Source: Bianquea renquensis (lineage in GTDB: Bacteria > Bacillota > Clostridia > Lachnospirales > Bianqueaceae). From it: DNA of 64,000 nucleotides. Within the stretch, counting starts at the first letter, position 1. Each line of letters begins with the position of its first letter. Below are positions 17,260-27,012 of the stretch, one piece after another. Location: contig NZ_JACRSQ010000004.1 of assembly GCF_014384895.1 (NCBI RefSeq), forward strand, positions 1 to 64,000. Reading direction: 5' to 3'. A model generated the notes under the pieces. It ran no database searches. It saw only the letters and a program-made list of their open reading frames with translations, and was not told the origin of the DNA. The position numbers were made by a program, and so were the translations under genes.

Positions 17260-18825
17260 GTGAAAATATGCTTCATTAACCCCCCATATACTCAAAGCAT
17301 TTTAGATAATAACGAGTATGATCCATATAAACCCAATATTCAGAGTCCGGGGTTAGGTTATTTGGCAGCAAGTATTGAAAGAGAAGGGCATTCTGTTACC
17401 GTTTTGGAGTGTCCCGCGAATCAATGGGATTTAATACGCTTATGTCAGCATTTGGAAAATAATAAATATGATGCGTATGGCTTATCAATTCTTTATACAA
17501 CATTATTATGTGCTGCAAAGATTGCCAGATTGATAAGAAAACGCTGTTTTGATACGTTTATTTTTGCAGGTGGAATATATCCGTCGATCTATCCTGAAGA
17601 TACGCTTGATGTAATACCAGAGTTAGATTGTTGCGTAATTGGAGATGGTGAAGAAATATTAACAGAATTAATGCTGGCTGCAAATGGAGGTATTCAAATT
17701 GATAATATTCGCGGAGTAGCATATAGAAAAAATGGAAAATTTGTCATAACGCCACCGTTTATATCCCAAAAAAGCCTTGACGATCTTCCGTATCCTAAAA
17801 TATCTTATATGAATAGCAGTGGAACATTTGGTATTGTATCATCCCGCGGATGTTATGGGAGTTGTACATTCTGCGCGTCTAATACATATAAACGATTGCG
17901 CCCCGGTCCTCTCGTCAAATGTAGGAGTTGTAAAAATATTATTGGAGAACTTGAATGGCTTATTAAGGAATACCACGCAAAAAACTTTATTTTCTTTGAT
18001 GATAATTTTCTTTATCATTTTTGTGATCCAGATTTTATGCGTGAATTTTCGCATCTGATACATAAAAAAGCACTGTCTTTTCATTTTCAGATAACCGCAC
18101 GGGCGGACGATATCATTCGATATAGCCAATATTTGGATGTGCTGATAGGATTAGGATTAGATATGGTATTTACAGGCGTCGAAAGTTTTGTACCAAGACA
18201 ATTGGATCTTTTCAGAAAAGGAGTAACAGCGGAGAAAAATATTCAAGCAATTCAAATTCTTAAAGAAAAGGGCATTCCGTTTTCTTTAGGTTTAATATTA
18301 TTTGATCCATATACAACGATTGATGAATTAATATATAACATTGACGTTTTACTGGAGTTAGAATATTACAATACTGATTATGCTGGTGCATTTCCAGTTA
18401 GCTTAAATGACCCTCTTAAAGTTGTAAAAGGCTCTCCGATTTATTTTGATTTTTTACAGAAGGGTTTATTAAAAAACAATGAAAATGGTTATGATTTTAT
18501 ACATAAAAAAACAGAGCGGTTTTACGATTGTCTAAATAACTGGAGAAAAAAGATTCAGGCGGCTGCGGAAAAATATTATTTAACGTATAAGGCCCATAAG
18601 CAAGGAATTCATGAACTTGCTTTTCATTTGTTAAATGAAAAAAAGAAATTAATGGAGCTTGATATGCTTTGCTTTAGGAGAATTGCTCAATTATGTGCTA
18701 CAGAAATGGGGACGGGAGAAATTATGAAAATTATTGAAAGAGAATATCTCAACGATCTGCTTTCAATAGAGCAGACATTCAAAAAGGCTGAATATGCTTT
18801 AGAACAGCCAGATAAAAGGTGCTAA
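17260..18825 (+). CDS. Cobalamin-binding radical SAM enzyme
   Basis: The 521-residue protein starts at GTG (17260) behind AGAGGTG. Residues 1-150 form a B12-binding-type domain (SPGLGYLAASIEREGHSV and FAGGIYPSIYPEDTL). The radical SAM core has SSRGCYGSCTFCASN near residue 196, a canonical CX3CX2C. A second Cys pair (KCRSCKNI) follows shortly after and might bind metal. Enzymes of this BchE/class B type carry out methylations at unactivated carbon or other radical steps. It is 13 bases from the previous gene and one base from the next. Confidence 0.88.
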   Translation: MKICFINPPYTQSILDNNEYDPYKPNIQSPGLGYLAASIEREGHSVTVLECPANQWDLIRLCQHLENNKYDAYGLSILYTTLLCAAKIARLIRKRCFDTFIFAGGIYPSIYPEDTLDVIPELDCCVIGDGEEILTELMLAANGGIQIDNIRGVAYRKNGKFVITPPFISQKSLDDLPYPKISYMNSSGTFGIVSSRGCYGSCTFCASNTYKRLRPGPLVKCRSCKNIIGELEWLIKEYHAKNFIFFDDNFLYHFCDPDFMREFSHLIHKKALSFHFQITARADDIIRYSQYLDVLIGLGLDMVFTGVESFVPRQLDLFRKGVTAEKNIQAIQILKEKGIPFSLGLILFDPYTTIDELIYNIDVLLELEYYNTDYAGAFPVSLNDPLKVVKGSPIYFDFLQKGLLKNNENGYDFIHKKTERFYDCLNNWRKKIQAAAEKYYLTYKAHKQGIHELAFHLLNEKKKLMELDMLCFRRIAQLCATEMGTGEIMKIIEREYLNDLLSIEQTFKKAEYALEQPDKRC

Positions 18826-18826
18826 A

Positions 18827-20440
18827 ATGATTATATTTGGAATTGGAGGGTCTGCGCACGATTTTTCATCTTGCATTGTTCAGGACGGTAAAATTCGTAT
18901 AATGCTGGAGGAGGAGCGCATTACCCGGAATAAACATGCTTTAGGTTTCCGTTCTCATTTTTTTAGAAGTAAAGCGTATGTAATGGATAATATGAAGCTT
19001 CATGAAAATGATATTGATATGTTTATTGGGAATGATCTAATAATGAGTCACCTTATAAAGCTTCATTTTCCAGAAAGAACAAGGTTGATTAGGCACCATA
19101 TGTCTCATATTGCCGGTACATATTATTCTTCAGGATTTTCCGAAAGCGCATTATTATGTATTGATGGATCAGGGAGCGTACTTTCAGATGATGCAGAAGA
19201 AGTAATTACTTATGGCTATGCTCAAAACAATGATATAAGAATCATGCATCAAGTAACGCAGGATTATAAAAAGAATATCTATTCTTCATTGGGCGGTCTA
19301 TATGAAGCGTTTACAGTTTTATGTGGATTCCGTGTATTTGAAGACGGTAAAACTATGGGACTTTCTGCTTATGGAAAAGATACATACTATCATGAATTAT
19401 CCAAATATGTTTCAATTGATTCTATCGGGAATCTTTCTATGTTCCAATCTCCCGGACAATTGAAGGAATATGCAAATGAACTCAAAAAAGGCAAGAATGA
19501 AGAACAGATATTTCGCATCCATGCAGATTTGGCATACGCCGGCCAGAGAATTTTAGAGGAAAGCGTTTTTGAAATCATGAGGATTCTATATGAAAAGACG
19601 AAATGCCCGCGCTTATGTTACAGCGGAGGTGTTGCGTTAAATAGCGTGCTTAACGGTAAAATATTAAAAAACACGCCGTTTAAGGAAGTCTATATTCTTC
19701 CAGCTTGCAATGACGCAGGAACATCCATTGGCGCAGCTCTTTATGGTTATTATAATTTAGCCGGGAATCCATATCATGGTGGGAAAAGATTGCGTAGCGC
19801 ATATTTTGGAAAATCATATGACGATTCTTATATTGAAAAAGCACTAAAGGTCCAAAATGGTAAAATACAGTGGCGGAAACTTGAAAGGAGCGAATTATTA
19901 AAAGATGCTGTGAAAAATCTTTCAGAGCAGAAAATAGTAGGGTGGTTTCAGGGAAGATCAGAAATAGGACCCAGAGCGCTTGGAAACAGAAGTATTCTTA
20001 CTGATGCAAGGGATAAGAATATGAAAGATAAGTTGAACAAACGCGTGAAGTTTCGTGAAGGATTCCGACCTTTTGCGCCTGTTGTTCCCCTGGAAAAAGC
20101 AAAAGATTATTTTGTAATGGAACATGATGAATCAGAATTTATGCTTTTTGTATCTCAAGTGAGAGAGGATCGTTGTGATGAAATTCCATCTGTAATACAT
20201 ATCGATCAAACAGCAAGGGTGCAAACGCTTACAGCAAATGAGAATGATCTGATTTACCAGTTAGTAATGGAATTTGGCAATGAAACTGGAACATATGTTT
20301 TGATCAATACATCGTTTAATGTACAAGGACAGCCGATTGTGGAAAAACCAGAAGAAGCAATTGATTGTTTCTTGAGTACACAGATTGATGTTTTATATAT
20401 GAACAGCTATAAAATAGAAAAGGTGAAAATAAATGAATAA
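18827..20440 (+). CDS. Carbamoyltransferase (NodU/TobZ/CmcH family)
   Basis: The 537-residue protein has the family's N-terminal Kae1-like domain (GIGGSAHDFSSCIV, RHHMSHIAGTYYSSG, LLCIDGSGS) and C-terminal YrdC-like domain (GWFQGRSEIGPRALGNRS and KFREGFRPFAPVV). It transfers a carbamoyl group from carbamoyl phosphate with ATP, usually to a hydroxyl. A second member lies at 48256, so the product may carry two carbamates, or one copy acts on a sugar. The stop overlaps the next start by eight bases. Confidence 0.92.
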   Translation: MIIFGIGGSAHDFSSCIVQDGKIRIMLEEERITRNKHALGFRSHFFRSKAYVMDNMKLHENDIDMFIGNDLIMSHLIKLHFPERTRLIRHHMSHIAGTYYSSGFSESALLCIDGSGSVLSDDAEEVITYGYAQNNDIRIMHQVTQDYKKNIYSSLGGLYEAFTVLCGFRVFEDGKTMGLSAYGKDTYYHELSKYVSIDSIGNLSMFQSPGQLKEYANELKKGKNEEQIFRIHADLAYAGQRILEESVFEIMRILYEKTKCPRLCYSGGVALNSVLNGKILKNTPFKEVYILPACNDAGTSIGAALYGYYNLAGNPYHGGKRLRSAYFGKSYDDSYIEKALKVQNGKIQWRKLERSELLKDAVKNLSEQKIVGWFQGRSEIGPRALGNRSILTDARDKNMKDKLNKRVKFREGFRPFAPVVPLEKAKDYFVMEHDESEFMLFVSQVREDRCDEIPSVIHIDQTARVQTLTANENDLIYQLVMEFGNETGTYVLINTSFNVQGQPIVEKPEEAIDCFLSTQIDVLYMNSYKIEKVKINE

Positions 20441-22043
20441 TAAAACGCCATCTGTTCTTCTCATCTCGCTGATAGCTGGAAATGCAATAAAGATATTTGA
20501 AGATATGGGCATTGCATATATAGCTTCGTATCTGAGAAAAAAAGGATGTGATGTCTCCATCATGCGTGAAGCATTGGCGTCCATTGATATAGAATCTATT
20601 GGCAAAAAAGAATGGAATTTTATCGGATTTTCCGTTTATGATCTCAATCTTCCTGATGTTTTGGCAGCGGCAAAAAAACTAAAAGGTTACCATTCATTGA
20701 AGAAAAGTGTGTTTTTTGCAGGTGGTTATACAGCTACACTTGATTATAAACGTTTGCTTCAAGGCGGAGCGATTGACTATATCATCATGGGTGAAGGTGA
20801 ACTTACAGCGTACGATAGTATTAACGCACTATACAAGGGCAATACCCTGGACAATATACCCGGCGTTGCTTATAAGGCGGGAAAAGAAATAGTTGTTAAT
20901 CCAAAGAGAAAATTTGTTGAAGATCTTGACTCGCTTCCATGGCCGAGCAGGGACTTGCTGATGGAAAAAGAATACCGTGTGGCGATTATTTCGTCGTCAA
21001 GGGGCTGCACTGGAAATTGCTCTTTTTGCGTATCAAAGAAATATTGGGGCAAATGGAGAGGCAGAAGTGTTAAGAACACTGTGGACGAAATGCAATATAT
21101 CACACAAGCCTATAATATTAATAATTTTTACATTATTGATTGCAGTTTGGATGATCCGGGAATACCGTCAGGGCGGTTAGAATCACTGATGGATGAAATG
21201 ATTCAACGGAAACTGACTATTTATTTTAATGCCTATATGAAGGCCGACTTCCAGCGGGACGCAACACCATTGCTTATACAGAAAATGAAAGAAGCAGGTC
21301 TGTGTGGGTTGATGGTGGGAATTGAATCTGGAAATCAGGATGATTTAAATTTATACAACAAAGCGGCAACCGTTGAAGATAACTATGGAATTATGGATCT
21401 GTTACTAAAGCATGAGATTGCCGTTACAATAGGTTTTATAATGTTTAATCCATTTTCCACATATGAACGTTTGCTGAAGAATATAGAATTTTTGGATCAT
21501 TATGATCTTGCATACAATATCGAATATGTTGTAAGCGGATATATTGTTTATTCTGGAAACAGCCTCAACGATATGATAAAGAAAAATGGCTTATGGAACG
21601 ATGCAGGAGGGCGATTCTATAGTTATACAATGAAAGATAAACGTATTTACACATTTGCAAAATACTTATTGGAATATCTTCAGGCTATCAATAGCCATAC
21701 AAACGACTTGCTTATGAGAATACAAAGGTATATGATCCCCTTTGGTTATTGGTCTAAAGTGTACGAAAAAAATAGACTTGTGAAAAAGATTCTTGAAGAT
21801 GAAAAACGCAGTATAAGCGTGATTCAAAAGGAACTTTCAAAGACGATTGTCTGTCTATTTAAGGAATTGTTGGAATTATCTATGAATGGTTGGAGTTTGG
21901 AAGCTGCTGATACAGTTTCCAGGGACATATTTTCGGATGATAAACTTAGAAATATTGCTCAACAATTTGAATTTACCAGAAATCGAATGTACTTGAAAAT
22001 GGAACGTGTGGGCATTGATTTAAATAAGTGCCCTTTTTTATAA
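20433..22043 (+). CDS. Cobalamin-binding radical SAM enzyme
   Basis: The 536-residue protein has a B12-binding-type N-terminal half (MGIAYIASYLRKKGCDVSI, FAGGYTATLDYKRLL) and a canonical radical SAM motif SSRGCTGNCSFCVSK near residue 192. It resembles the enzyme at 43165 in its overall layout (both share the GFxxFNPFSTYE segment late in the core), so the two may be paralogues working on related positions. It follows the carbamoyltransferase with an eight-base overlap. Confidence 0.88.
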   Translation: MNNKTPSVLLISLIAGNAIKIFEDMGIAYIASYLRKKGCDVSIMREALASIDIESIGKKEWNFIGFSVYDLNLPDVLAAAKKLKGYHSLKKSVFFAGGYTATLDYKRLLQGGAIDYIIMGEGELTAYDSINALYKGNTLDNIPGVAYKAGKEIVVNPKRKFVEDLDSLPWPSRDLLMEKEYRVAIISSSRGCTGNCSFCVSKKYWGKWRGRSVKNTVDEMQYITQAYNINNFYIIDCSLDDPGIPSGRLESLMDEMIQRKLTIYFNAYMKADFQRDATPLLIQKMKEAGLCGLMVGIESGNQDDLNLYNKAATVEDNYGIMDLLLKHEIAVTIGFIMFNPFSTYERLLKNIEFLDHYDLAYNIEYVVSGYIVYSGNSLNDMIKKNGLWNDAGGRFYSYTMKDKRIYTFAKYLLEYLQAINSHTNDLLMRIQRYMIPFGYWSKVYEKNRLVKKILEDEKRSISVIQKELSKTIVCLFKELLELSMNGWSLEAADTVSRDIFSDDKLRNIAQQFEFTRNRMYLKMERVGIDLNKCPFL

Positions 22044-22163
22044 ATTAAACTGTTCTGGTTAATACCATAAAGAAGTTGTATCTCAATTCTTAAAATGCGC
22101 ATCGTGGACTATTTCATTTAATGTAGTATTCACAAAAAATAAAAATTAAAAGGAGATTATAAA

Positions 22164-22430
22164 ATGAGTGGAAATATCAGTGATAGAGTTATGGAAATTA
22201 TTTTATATTATGTAAGTGATGAAAACAAAGCGAAGCTGACTATTGATGATCCAATGTCTTCATTTGGAATTAACTCTGTAGACTTTATAAAAATTATCGT
22301 GGCTATTGAAACAGAATATAATTTTGAATTTTTAGATGAAGATTTGGCCATGGACAGATTCCATACAGTTCGTGATCTGTCTGAATATGTATTACAACGT
22401 GTTAGCGAAAATGAACAAGATGGATATTGA
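22164..22430 (+). CDS. Acyl carrier protein
   Basis: The 88-residue acidic helical protein has the phosphopantetheine site SSFGINSVDFIKIIV near residue 37, with Ser in the usual place (GxxS). AAAAGGAG precedes the ATG. It stands alone just before a free condensation domain. It probably carries an acyl or aminoacyl intermediate used by that domain or by the radical SAM enzymes nearby. The 120 bases before it (22044-22163) hold no other gene. Confidence 0.85.
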   Translation: MSGNISDRVMEIILYYVSDENKAKLTIDDPMSSFGINSVDFIKIIVAIETEYNFEFLDEDLAMDRFHTVRDLSEYVLQRVSENEQDGY

Positions 22431-23646
22431 GGATATATTACCTCTACATGATACACAGGTTGCGCTTCTGCTTCCATATATGGTATTGAATAAGACAAAA
22501 ATCGGCTTTGAACAACAAGCTTATTTTATCAGCGGTATAAAAGACATAAACGCAATAAAGAAAGCCTTCGGCGTTTTGTCGCGGTACCATCAGAGTTTGC
22601 GCAGCACAGTGCATTATATCGGACTGACGCGGCCTGTTCAAGTAATACATCGTCAGATGGATGCTTTGCGCGTAGTTCATTATACGGATCCGCAGAAGTT
22701 GCTGCACGATCTTTGGAACGAACCGATGGAACTTTCCCAGCGGGCGTTTGAAGTGACATTATGTCAGGTAGAAGCCGAAAAATTGTTGGTAATATTTCGG
22801 TATCACCATCTTCTTTTTGACGGATGGAGTAATATCCTTATTTTGCGTGGGTTGATGCAGATATATCATTCTTTGGTGTTCCGCATTCCGTATCAGCCAA
22901 CCAATGTGCTGGGGCATCGGGCTTACTACAGTTACATACGAGAACTTTCAGAAATGAAGCATAATAGTTTTTGGACCGGATATCTGAAAAATCCCCCAAC
23001 TCCTATATTCAAAGTCAAGCAAATAGACATATTGAAAAAGTTTGAACAAAGCGATCTTTCATATACCCTTACATTAGATGAGTGTAGCTGCTTGGCAAGT
23101 ACGGCTATGCAATGTGGTATTACTCCAGCTGTGCTTTTTTGTTTAGCGTGGGCTTTGGTTCTGAAGGATCTTTACAATTTGGATGATGTGATATTTAATA
23201 TTGTATTATCTGGGCGCGATGCCAATTTACCATCAATAGAAACCTTCATTGGACCATGCATTACAACTGCACCATTACGGGTCTGGGATATGCATTCTTG
23301 TTCTGCATTAAAACTTGCGCAAAAGATACAGAATGATCTTCAACATATTCAAGCGAACCAATATGTAAAGGATCCAGGGAGAGATGCAATTTTTCCACAG
23401 ACCATGGTAAATATACAAAACTATCCTAAGGATTTGGACTTGCCGGATAAACATTATAAAGTAGACCTTTATCAATCAAAATATGCAAACGGCTTTTTAT
23501 TAACACTGAACGTATTTACATTAGATTTTCAGTATATTGTTCAGTTGTCTTACGATGCTAATTTCTTCAGTAAGGAAAATGCGCTGGGCGTGATAGAAAA
23601 AGTAAGGGAGGTTGTTGCATCCCTGGTCCGAGACCTATTGAATTAA
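22411..23646 (+). CDS. Free-standing NRPS condensation domain
   Basis: The protein of about 411 residues is a single condensation domain with the catalytic RYHHLLFDGWS (HHxxxDG) near residue 133. It continues to the C-terminal lobe (NIVLSGRDANLPSIETFIG near 270). It lacks A and PCP domains and so works in trans. ATG codons at 22411 and 22420 are both possible; neither has a clear Shine-Dalgarno site, and both overlap the ACP gene, which points to translational coupling. It likely joins the ACP-bound unit to the aminoacyl-PCP of the synthetase at 24760. Confidence 0.85.
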   Translation: MNKMDIEDILPLHDTQVALLLPYMVLNKTKIGFEQQAYFISGIKDINAIKKAFGVLSRYHQSLRSTVHYIGLTRPVQVIHRQMDALRVVHYTDPQKLLHDLWNEPMELSQRAFEVTLCQVEAEKLLVIFRYHHLLFDGWSNILILRGLMQIYHSLVFRIPYQPTNVLGHRAYYSYIRELSEMKHNSFWTGYLKNPPTPIFKVKQIDILKKFEQSDLSYTLTLDECSCLASTAMQCGITPAVLFCLAWALVLKDLYNLDDVIFNIVLSGRDANLPSIETFIGPCITTAPLRVWDMHSCSALKLAQKIQNDLQHIQANQYVKDPGRDAIFPQTMVNIQNYPKDLDLPDKHYKVDLYQSKYANGFLLTLNVFTLDFQYIVQLSYDANFFSKENALGVIEKVREVVASLVRDLLN

Positions 23647-23662
23647 GAAAGGATGAAATAGT

Positions 23663-24763
23663 GTGTTAAAATTTAGTGTTCCGGCGGATTATAAACTAGA
23701 AACAATCTATCGTTACAGTTTATTGAACGAGCAATATTCTGATAGGTGTGTTTATGAAACGTATGGACAATTAACGGAAAACAATGTATATGGTTCTGGA
23801 CGTCCGGTGGGACTGCTGCCTACGCTTAATACGAAATCGCTCGAAAAATATATTTATGTGTCTCATGAACATAACATAAAATTTAACTATATTTTTAATG
23901 CTACATGTTTAGGAAACAGAGAATTTCAAAATGAGACAATTAGCAAAATGGAGAGCTTTTTTGAACTGATAGAAAGTCTGGGAGTGGATTATATAACAGT
24001 GGCAATTCCCGCTGTTATGGATTTTATAAAAAAGCGAGGATATCAGTTCAAACTAAAAGCGTCTACGTTATGCGGAATTACCAATGTGAACAAAGCTAAA
24101 AAATATATGGACTTTGGTGCAGAAAGGTTTGTTGTATGTGAAGATATCAATAGGGATTTCAACACGCTGCAACAATTGTGTGATACGTTTCCGAACTGTG
24201 TTGAAGTTATTGTAAACGTTATTTGCCTCAGTCATTGTATGTTTAGACCTTTCCATCAGAACCAAGGCTCCCATAACTATGAGCACGGTGATGCGGGAGT
24301 AAAATATTATGAACATCAATGTATGCTGCAACGCTTGGAGAACAGTGCAAACTTAGTAAAGATGAATTGGGTCAGACCAGAGGATTTGAATTACTATTGT
24401 AAAACCGGTATCAATTTATTTAAAATACAGGGAAGGCACCTTGTAGAGCAGGGTGATATTGTCCGGTGTGTAGAAGCGTATTTAAATGAATCTTATGATG
24501 GTGATTTGATGTTCCTCCTTAACTGTTTTTCTCAGACATCCCCATTTAACGTAAAGATTGATAACAAGAGGTTGGACGGCTTTATCAAAGGATTTTATGA
24601 ACGCAAGCAAATATGTCAAAATAATTGTGCTCGGTGTTCATACTGCGATTCTTTTGCAAAAAATGCGATACAGGTGGAAGACGCAAAGCACAAGGGAGAT
24701 ATCGGAAGTACGTATTTACGGAAAGTAAATCCATACAGTTTATATTTGGAGCAAAAACAATGA
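23663..24763 (+). CDS. U32 peptidase-like protein (UbiU/TrhP-type, possible O2-independent hydroxylase)
   Basis: The 366-residue protein resembles the peptidase U32 family in its barrel (VDYITVAIPAVMDFIKK, FKLKASTLCGITN, GAERFVVCEDINRDFNTL) and has the Cys-rich features of the hydroxylating members: NVICLSHCMFR near residue 192 and CQNNCARCSYC near 313. Family knowledge: UbiU/UbiV, TrhP and RlhA hold Fe-S clusters and hydroxylate without oxygen, and prephenate is implicated as an oxygen source or requirement. Inference: it hydroxylates the growing product. The GTG at 23663 follows AAAGGATG. Its stop overlaps the next start as ATGA. Confidence 0.7.
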   Translation: MLKFSVPADYKLETIYRYSLLNEQYSDRCVYETYGQLTENNVYGSGRPVGLLPTLNTKSLEKYIYVSHEHNIKFNYIFNATCLGNREFQNETISKMESFFELIESLGVDYITVAIPAVMDFIKKRGYQFKLKASTLCGITNVNKAKKYMDFGAERFVVCEDINRDFNTLQQLCDTFPNCVEVIVNVICLSHCMFRPFHQNQGSHNYEHGDAGVKYYEHQCMLQRLENSANLVKMNWVRPEDLNYYCKTGINLFKIQGRHLVEQGDIVRCVEAYLNESYDGDLMFLLNCFSQTSPFNVKIDNKRLDGFIKGFYERKQICQNNCARCSYCDSFAKNAIQVEDAKHKGDIGSTYLRKVNPYSLYLEQKQ

Positions 24764-27012
24764 ATACAAATATCAGATTAGATGATAGTATAGTTCTTAA
24801 AATAAGAAATATTTGCAAACATTTGCAACTTGATTGCGACGTTTGCATTGTACTTTCTTTGGCAGTATTGTTAGGGAGAATCGTTATTCAAGATGCATCG
24901 GCGTCAATTGTCATTTTTTCAGATGCATATACCGAAAAACAGTGGAATTTTCGTATAGAGCAACTAACAAAGGACATGAGTTGCAGAGAACTATATCAAA
25001 ACATAGCAGATGGATTGAAAAAACAAATAAAAGTGGATGCAGATATAAAAATCATTATAAAAGATGGCACTGTTGAAGTAAATGCAGAAAACTATTTTAC
25101 AGATATTGTGGATTTATTAACCAATTATATAGAAACTGCTTTGACAGTGTTGGTATCTACATTATGGGATATGGATACCACTTTTATTTCTTCACTTCAA
25201 TTTGGTATGCCGCAAGAAGGCAGGATTAGTGGAAAGAATAGTGATTACACCGATATAGGAGTTCTTTTGCAAAATAACGCATTGTTAAATTGGAATCAGA
25301 TCGCGGTAGAACGTATTTATAAACGGAGTGAACAGGATGGGTTTTTAGTCCAGACAATAACATATCGAGAACTGATGGGAATAGCTTACAATATCGCACA
25401 AGAGTTACAGATAAAAAGAGTCTCCAGCGCGAGTATCATTGTAACCAATGGAATAGAATTAGCAGTAGGCATCATCGGTTGTATTATGGCGGGATGCACC
25501 TATATTCCTATCGATCAAAATATATCGGGGCGTCAGCGGACACATCATAGTGTTGAAGAAGCCAGCACAGAGGGGATCTTATACGGTGCTGAAATTGAAA
25601 ATATTGAACTGATTGATCTGTATAAAACCAAAATAAGAATTTGCATGAATGAATGCCCTGATACCCCGAAATGGCGAATTCCAACGGGAAATGAAAAGGC
25701 TTATATAATACGTTCATCAGGTTCTATGGGAACTCCCAAAGGCATTATAATTTCCAGAAATAGCCTGAGCAACTTAGTTAGTTGGCGCTTGCGGCAATAT
25801 CCGTTAAATGATATACAATCAATACTTCAACTACTTTCTTGGGGATTCGACGGCTTTTATTCCGATTTCTTTTTAGGTTTGTGCGGAGGACGCAGATTAA
25901 TAATCCCCGATCCAAACTTGAGAACGGAAACAAGTTTATTTTCTTTTTTAAAACAACGCGAACAGGCAATGATGACCAGTATGGTGAGTTCGTTGTTTGA
26001 ATATATAGTAAATTCCCAGACTGGGCTTGTGAAAAAGTTGGCGCGAGTGGTACTTGGCGGCGAAAAAATACGAGAAACATCCATTCAAAAAGCAAAGGAA
26101 CTGAATCCATCAATGCATATAGTGAATGAATATGGACCATCGGAAAATACGATTGTTTCTTTTGTTTGTGACCCGATATCTGACGAGAATGTTAACTGCA
26201 TAGGGAAGCCGATAGATGGTGTTTATGCATATATTTTGGACAGGATGGGGCAGCCGGTGTTACCTGGGGTGACCGGAGAATTGTATATTGGCGGTATTGG
26301 TTTAATGGAAGGGTATGAAGGAAAGGAGGATAACAAATTTATCCGATATGGAAGTGAAATTTTATTTCAAAGCGGAGATTTGGTTCGACAGTCGGAAATC
26401 GGCTTAATTGAATTCATTTCCATAAAGGATAAGTATGCCAAATGTTTCGGGCATTATGTAGACATGCAAGCAGTGGAGGATTTGATTAAGGAACAGTTAC
26501 CCGTGCGTGACTCATGTGTTTTTTGTTCGTCTCTAAGCGGCAAGGATAATCTTATAGCTCTTTATGTTGCTGATAAAAATATACCGGCTGAGTATCTTAC
26601 GAAACTCCCAATTCCTCCCTTTGCAATTCCCGCAGATTGGCAACGGGTGGATAAAATGATTCATACGGATAGCGGAAAAGTAGATCGTCTAACAATGAAA
26701 GATCAATATGAGCAGGGGGTGGCTCTACATAAAGACGCGAATAACGGCGTATGTGATTTGGAGCAGGTTATAGAGACTGTTTATGAGATGTTCAGGCAAA
26801 TTATCCCTATTCCCAGATCGGCAATATGCGCAAATTTTTTTGACATTGGATTTAAATCCCTACAATTACTCAAAGTATTTAATAAATTAACAAATAAATA
26901 TCCGGAATCAATTGAACTCATAGATTTATTTGAATATACATCCATAAGTGCCATTTCTGAAAGAATATACAATATAATTAAAGCGAGGGATGGTAGATGC
27001 ATTTCGAAGTAG
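24760..27012 (+). CDS. NRPS adenylation-PCP protein with unusual core motifs
   Basis: The 750-residue protein begins at an ATG overlapping the previous stop (ATGA). Residues about 1-170 look like a shortened, non-catalytic condensation-type region. The adenylation domain follows with core A3 as RSSGSMGTPKG near 318, NEYGPSENTIV near 460, GDLVR and A10 DSGKVDR. Core A8 is eroded (ISIKDKYAKCFGHYVD). The PCP site is FFDIGFKSLQLL near 698. My reading of the specificity residues is D-G-S-T-V-G-E-I-V-K, which I do not match to a known amino acid. The eroded A8 may slow activity or mark a non-standard substrate. Confidence 0.82.
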   Translation: MNTNIRLDDSIVLKIRNICKHLQLDCDVCIVLSLAVLLGRIVIQDASASIVIFSDAYTEKQWNFRIEQLTKDMSCRELYQNIADGLKKQIKVDADIKIIIKDGTVEVNAENYFTDIVDLLTNYIETALTVLVSTLWDMDTTFISSLQFGMPQEGRISGKNSDYTDIGVLLQNNALLNWNQIAVERIYKRSEQDGFLVQTITYRELMGIAYNIAQELQIKRVSSASIIVTNGIELAVGIIGCIMAGCTYIPIDQNISGRQRTHHSVEEASTEGILYGAEIENIELIDLYKTKIRICMNECPDTPKWRIPTGNEKAYIIRSSGSMGTPKGIIISRNSLSNLVSWRLRQYPLNDIQSILQLLSWGFDGFYSDFFLGLCGGRRLIIPDPNLRTETSLFSFLKQREQAMMTSMVSSLFEYIVNSQTGLVKKLARVVLGGEKIRETSIQKAKELNPSMHIVNEYGPSENTIVSFVCDPISDENVNCIGKPIDGVYAYILDRMGQPVLPGVTGELYIGGIGLMEGYEGKEDNKFIRYGSEILFQSGDLVRQSEIGLIEFISIKDKYAKCFGHYVDMQAVEDLIKEQLPVRDSCVFCSSLSGKDNLIALYVADKNIPAEYLTKLPIPPFAIPADWQRVDKMIHTDSGKVDRLTMKDQYEQGVALHKDANNGVCDLEQVIETVYEMFRQIIPIPRSAICANFFDIGFKSLQLLKVFNKLTNKYPESIELIDLFEYTSISAISERIYNIIKARDGRCISK

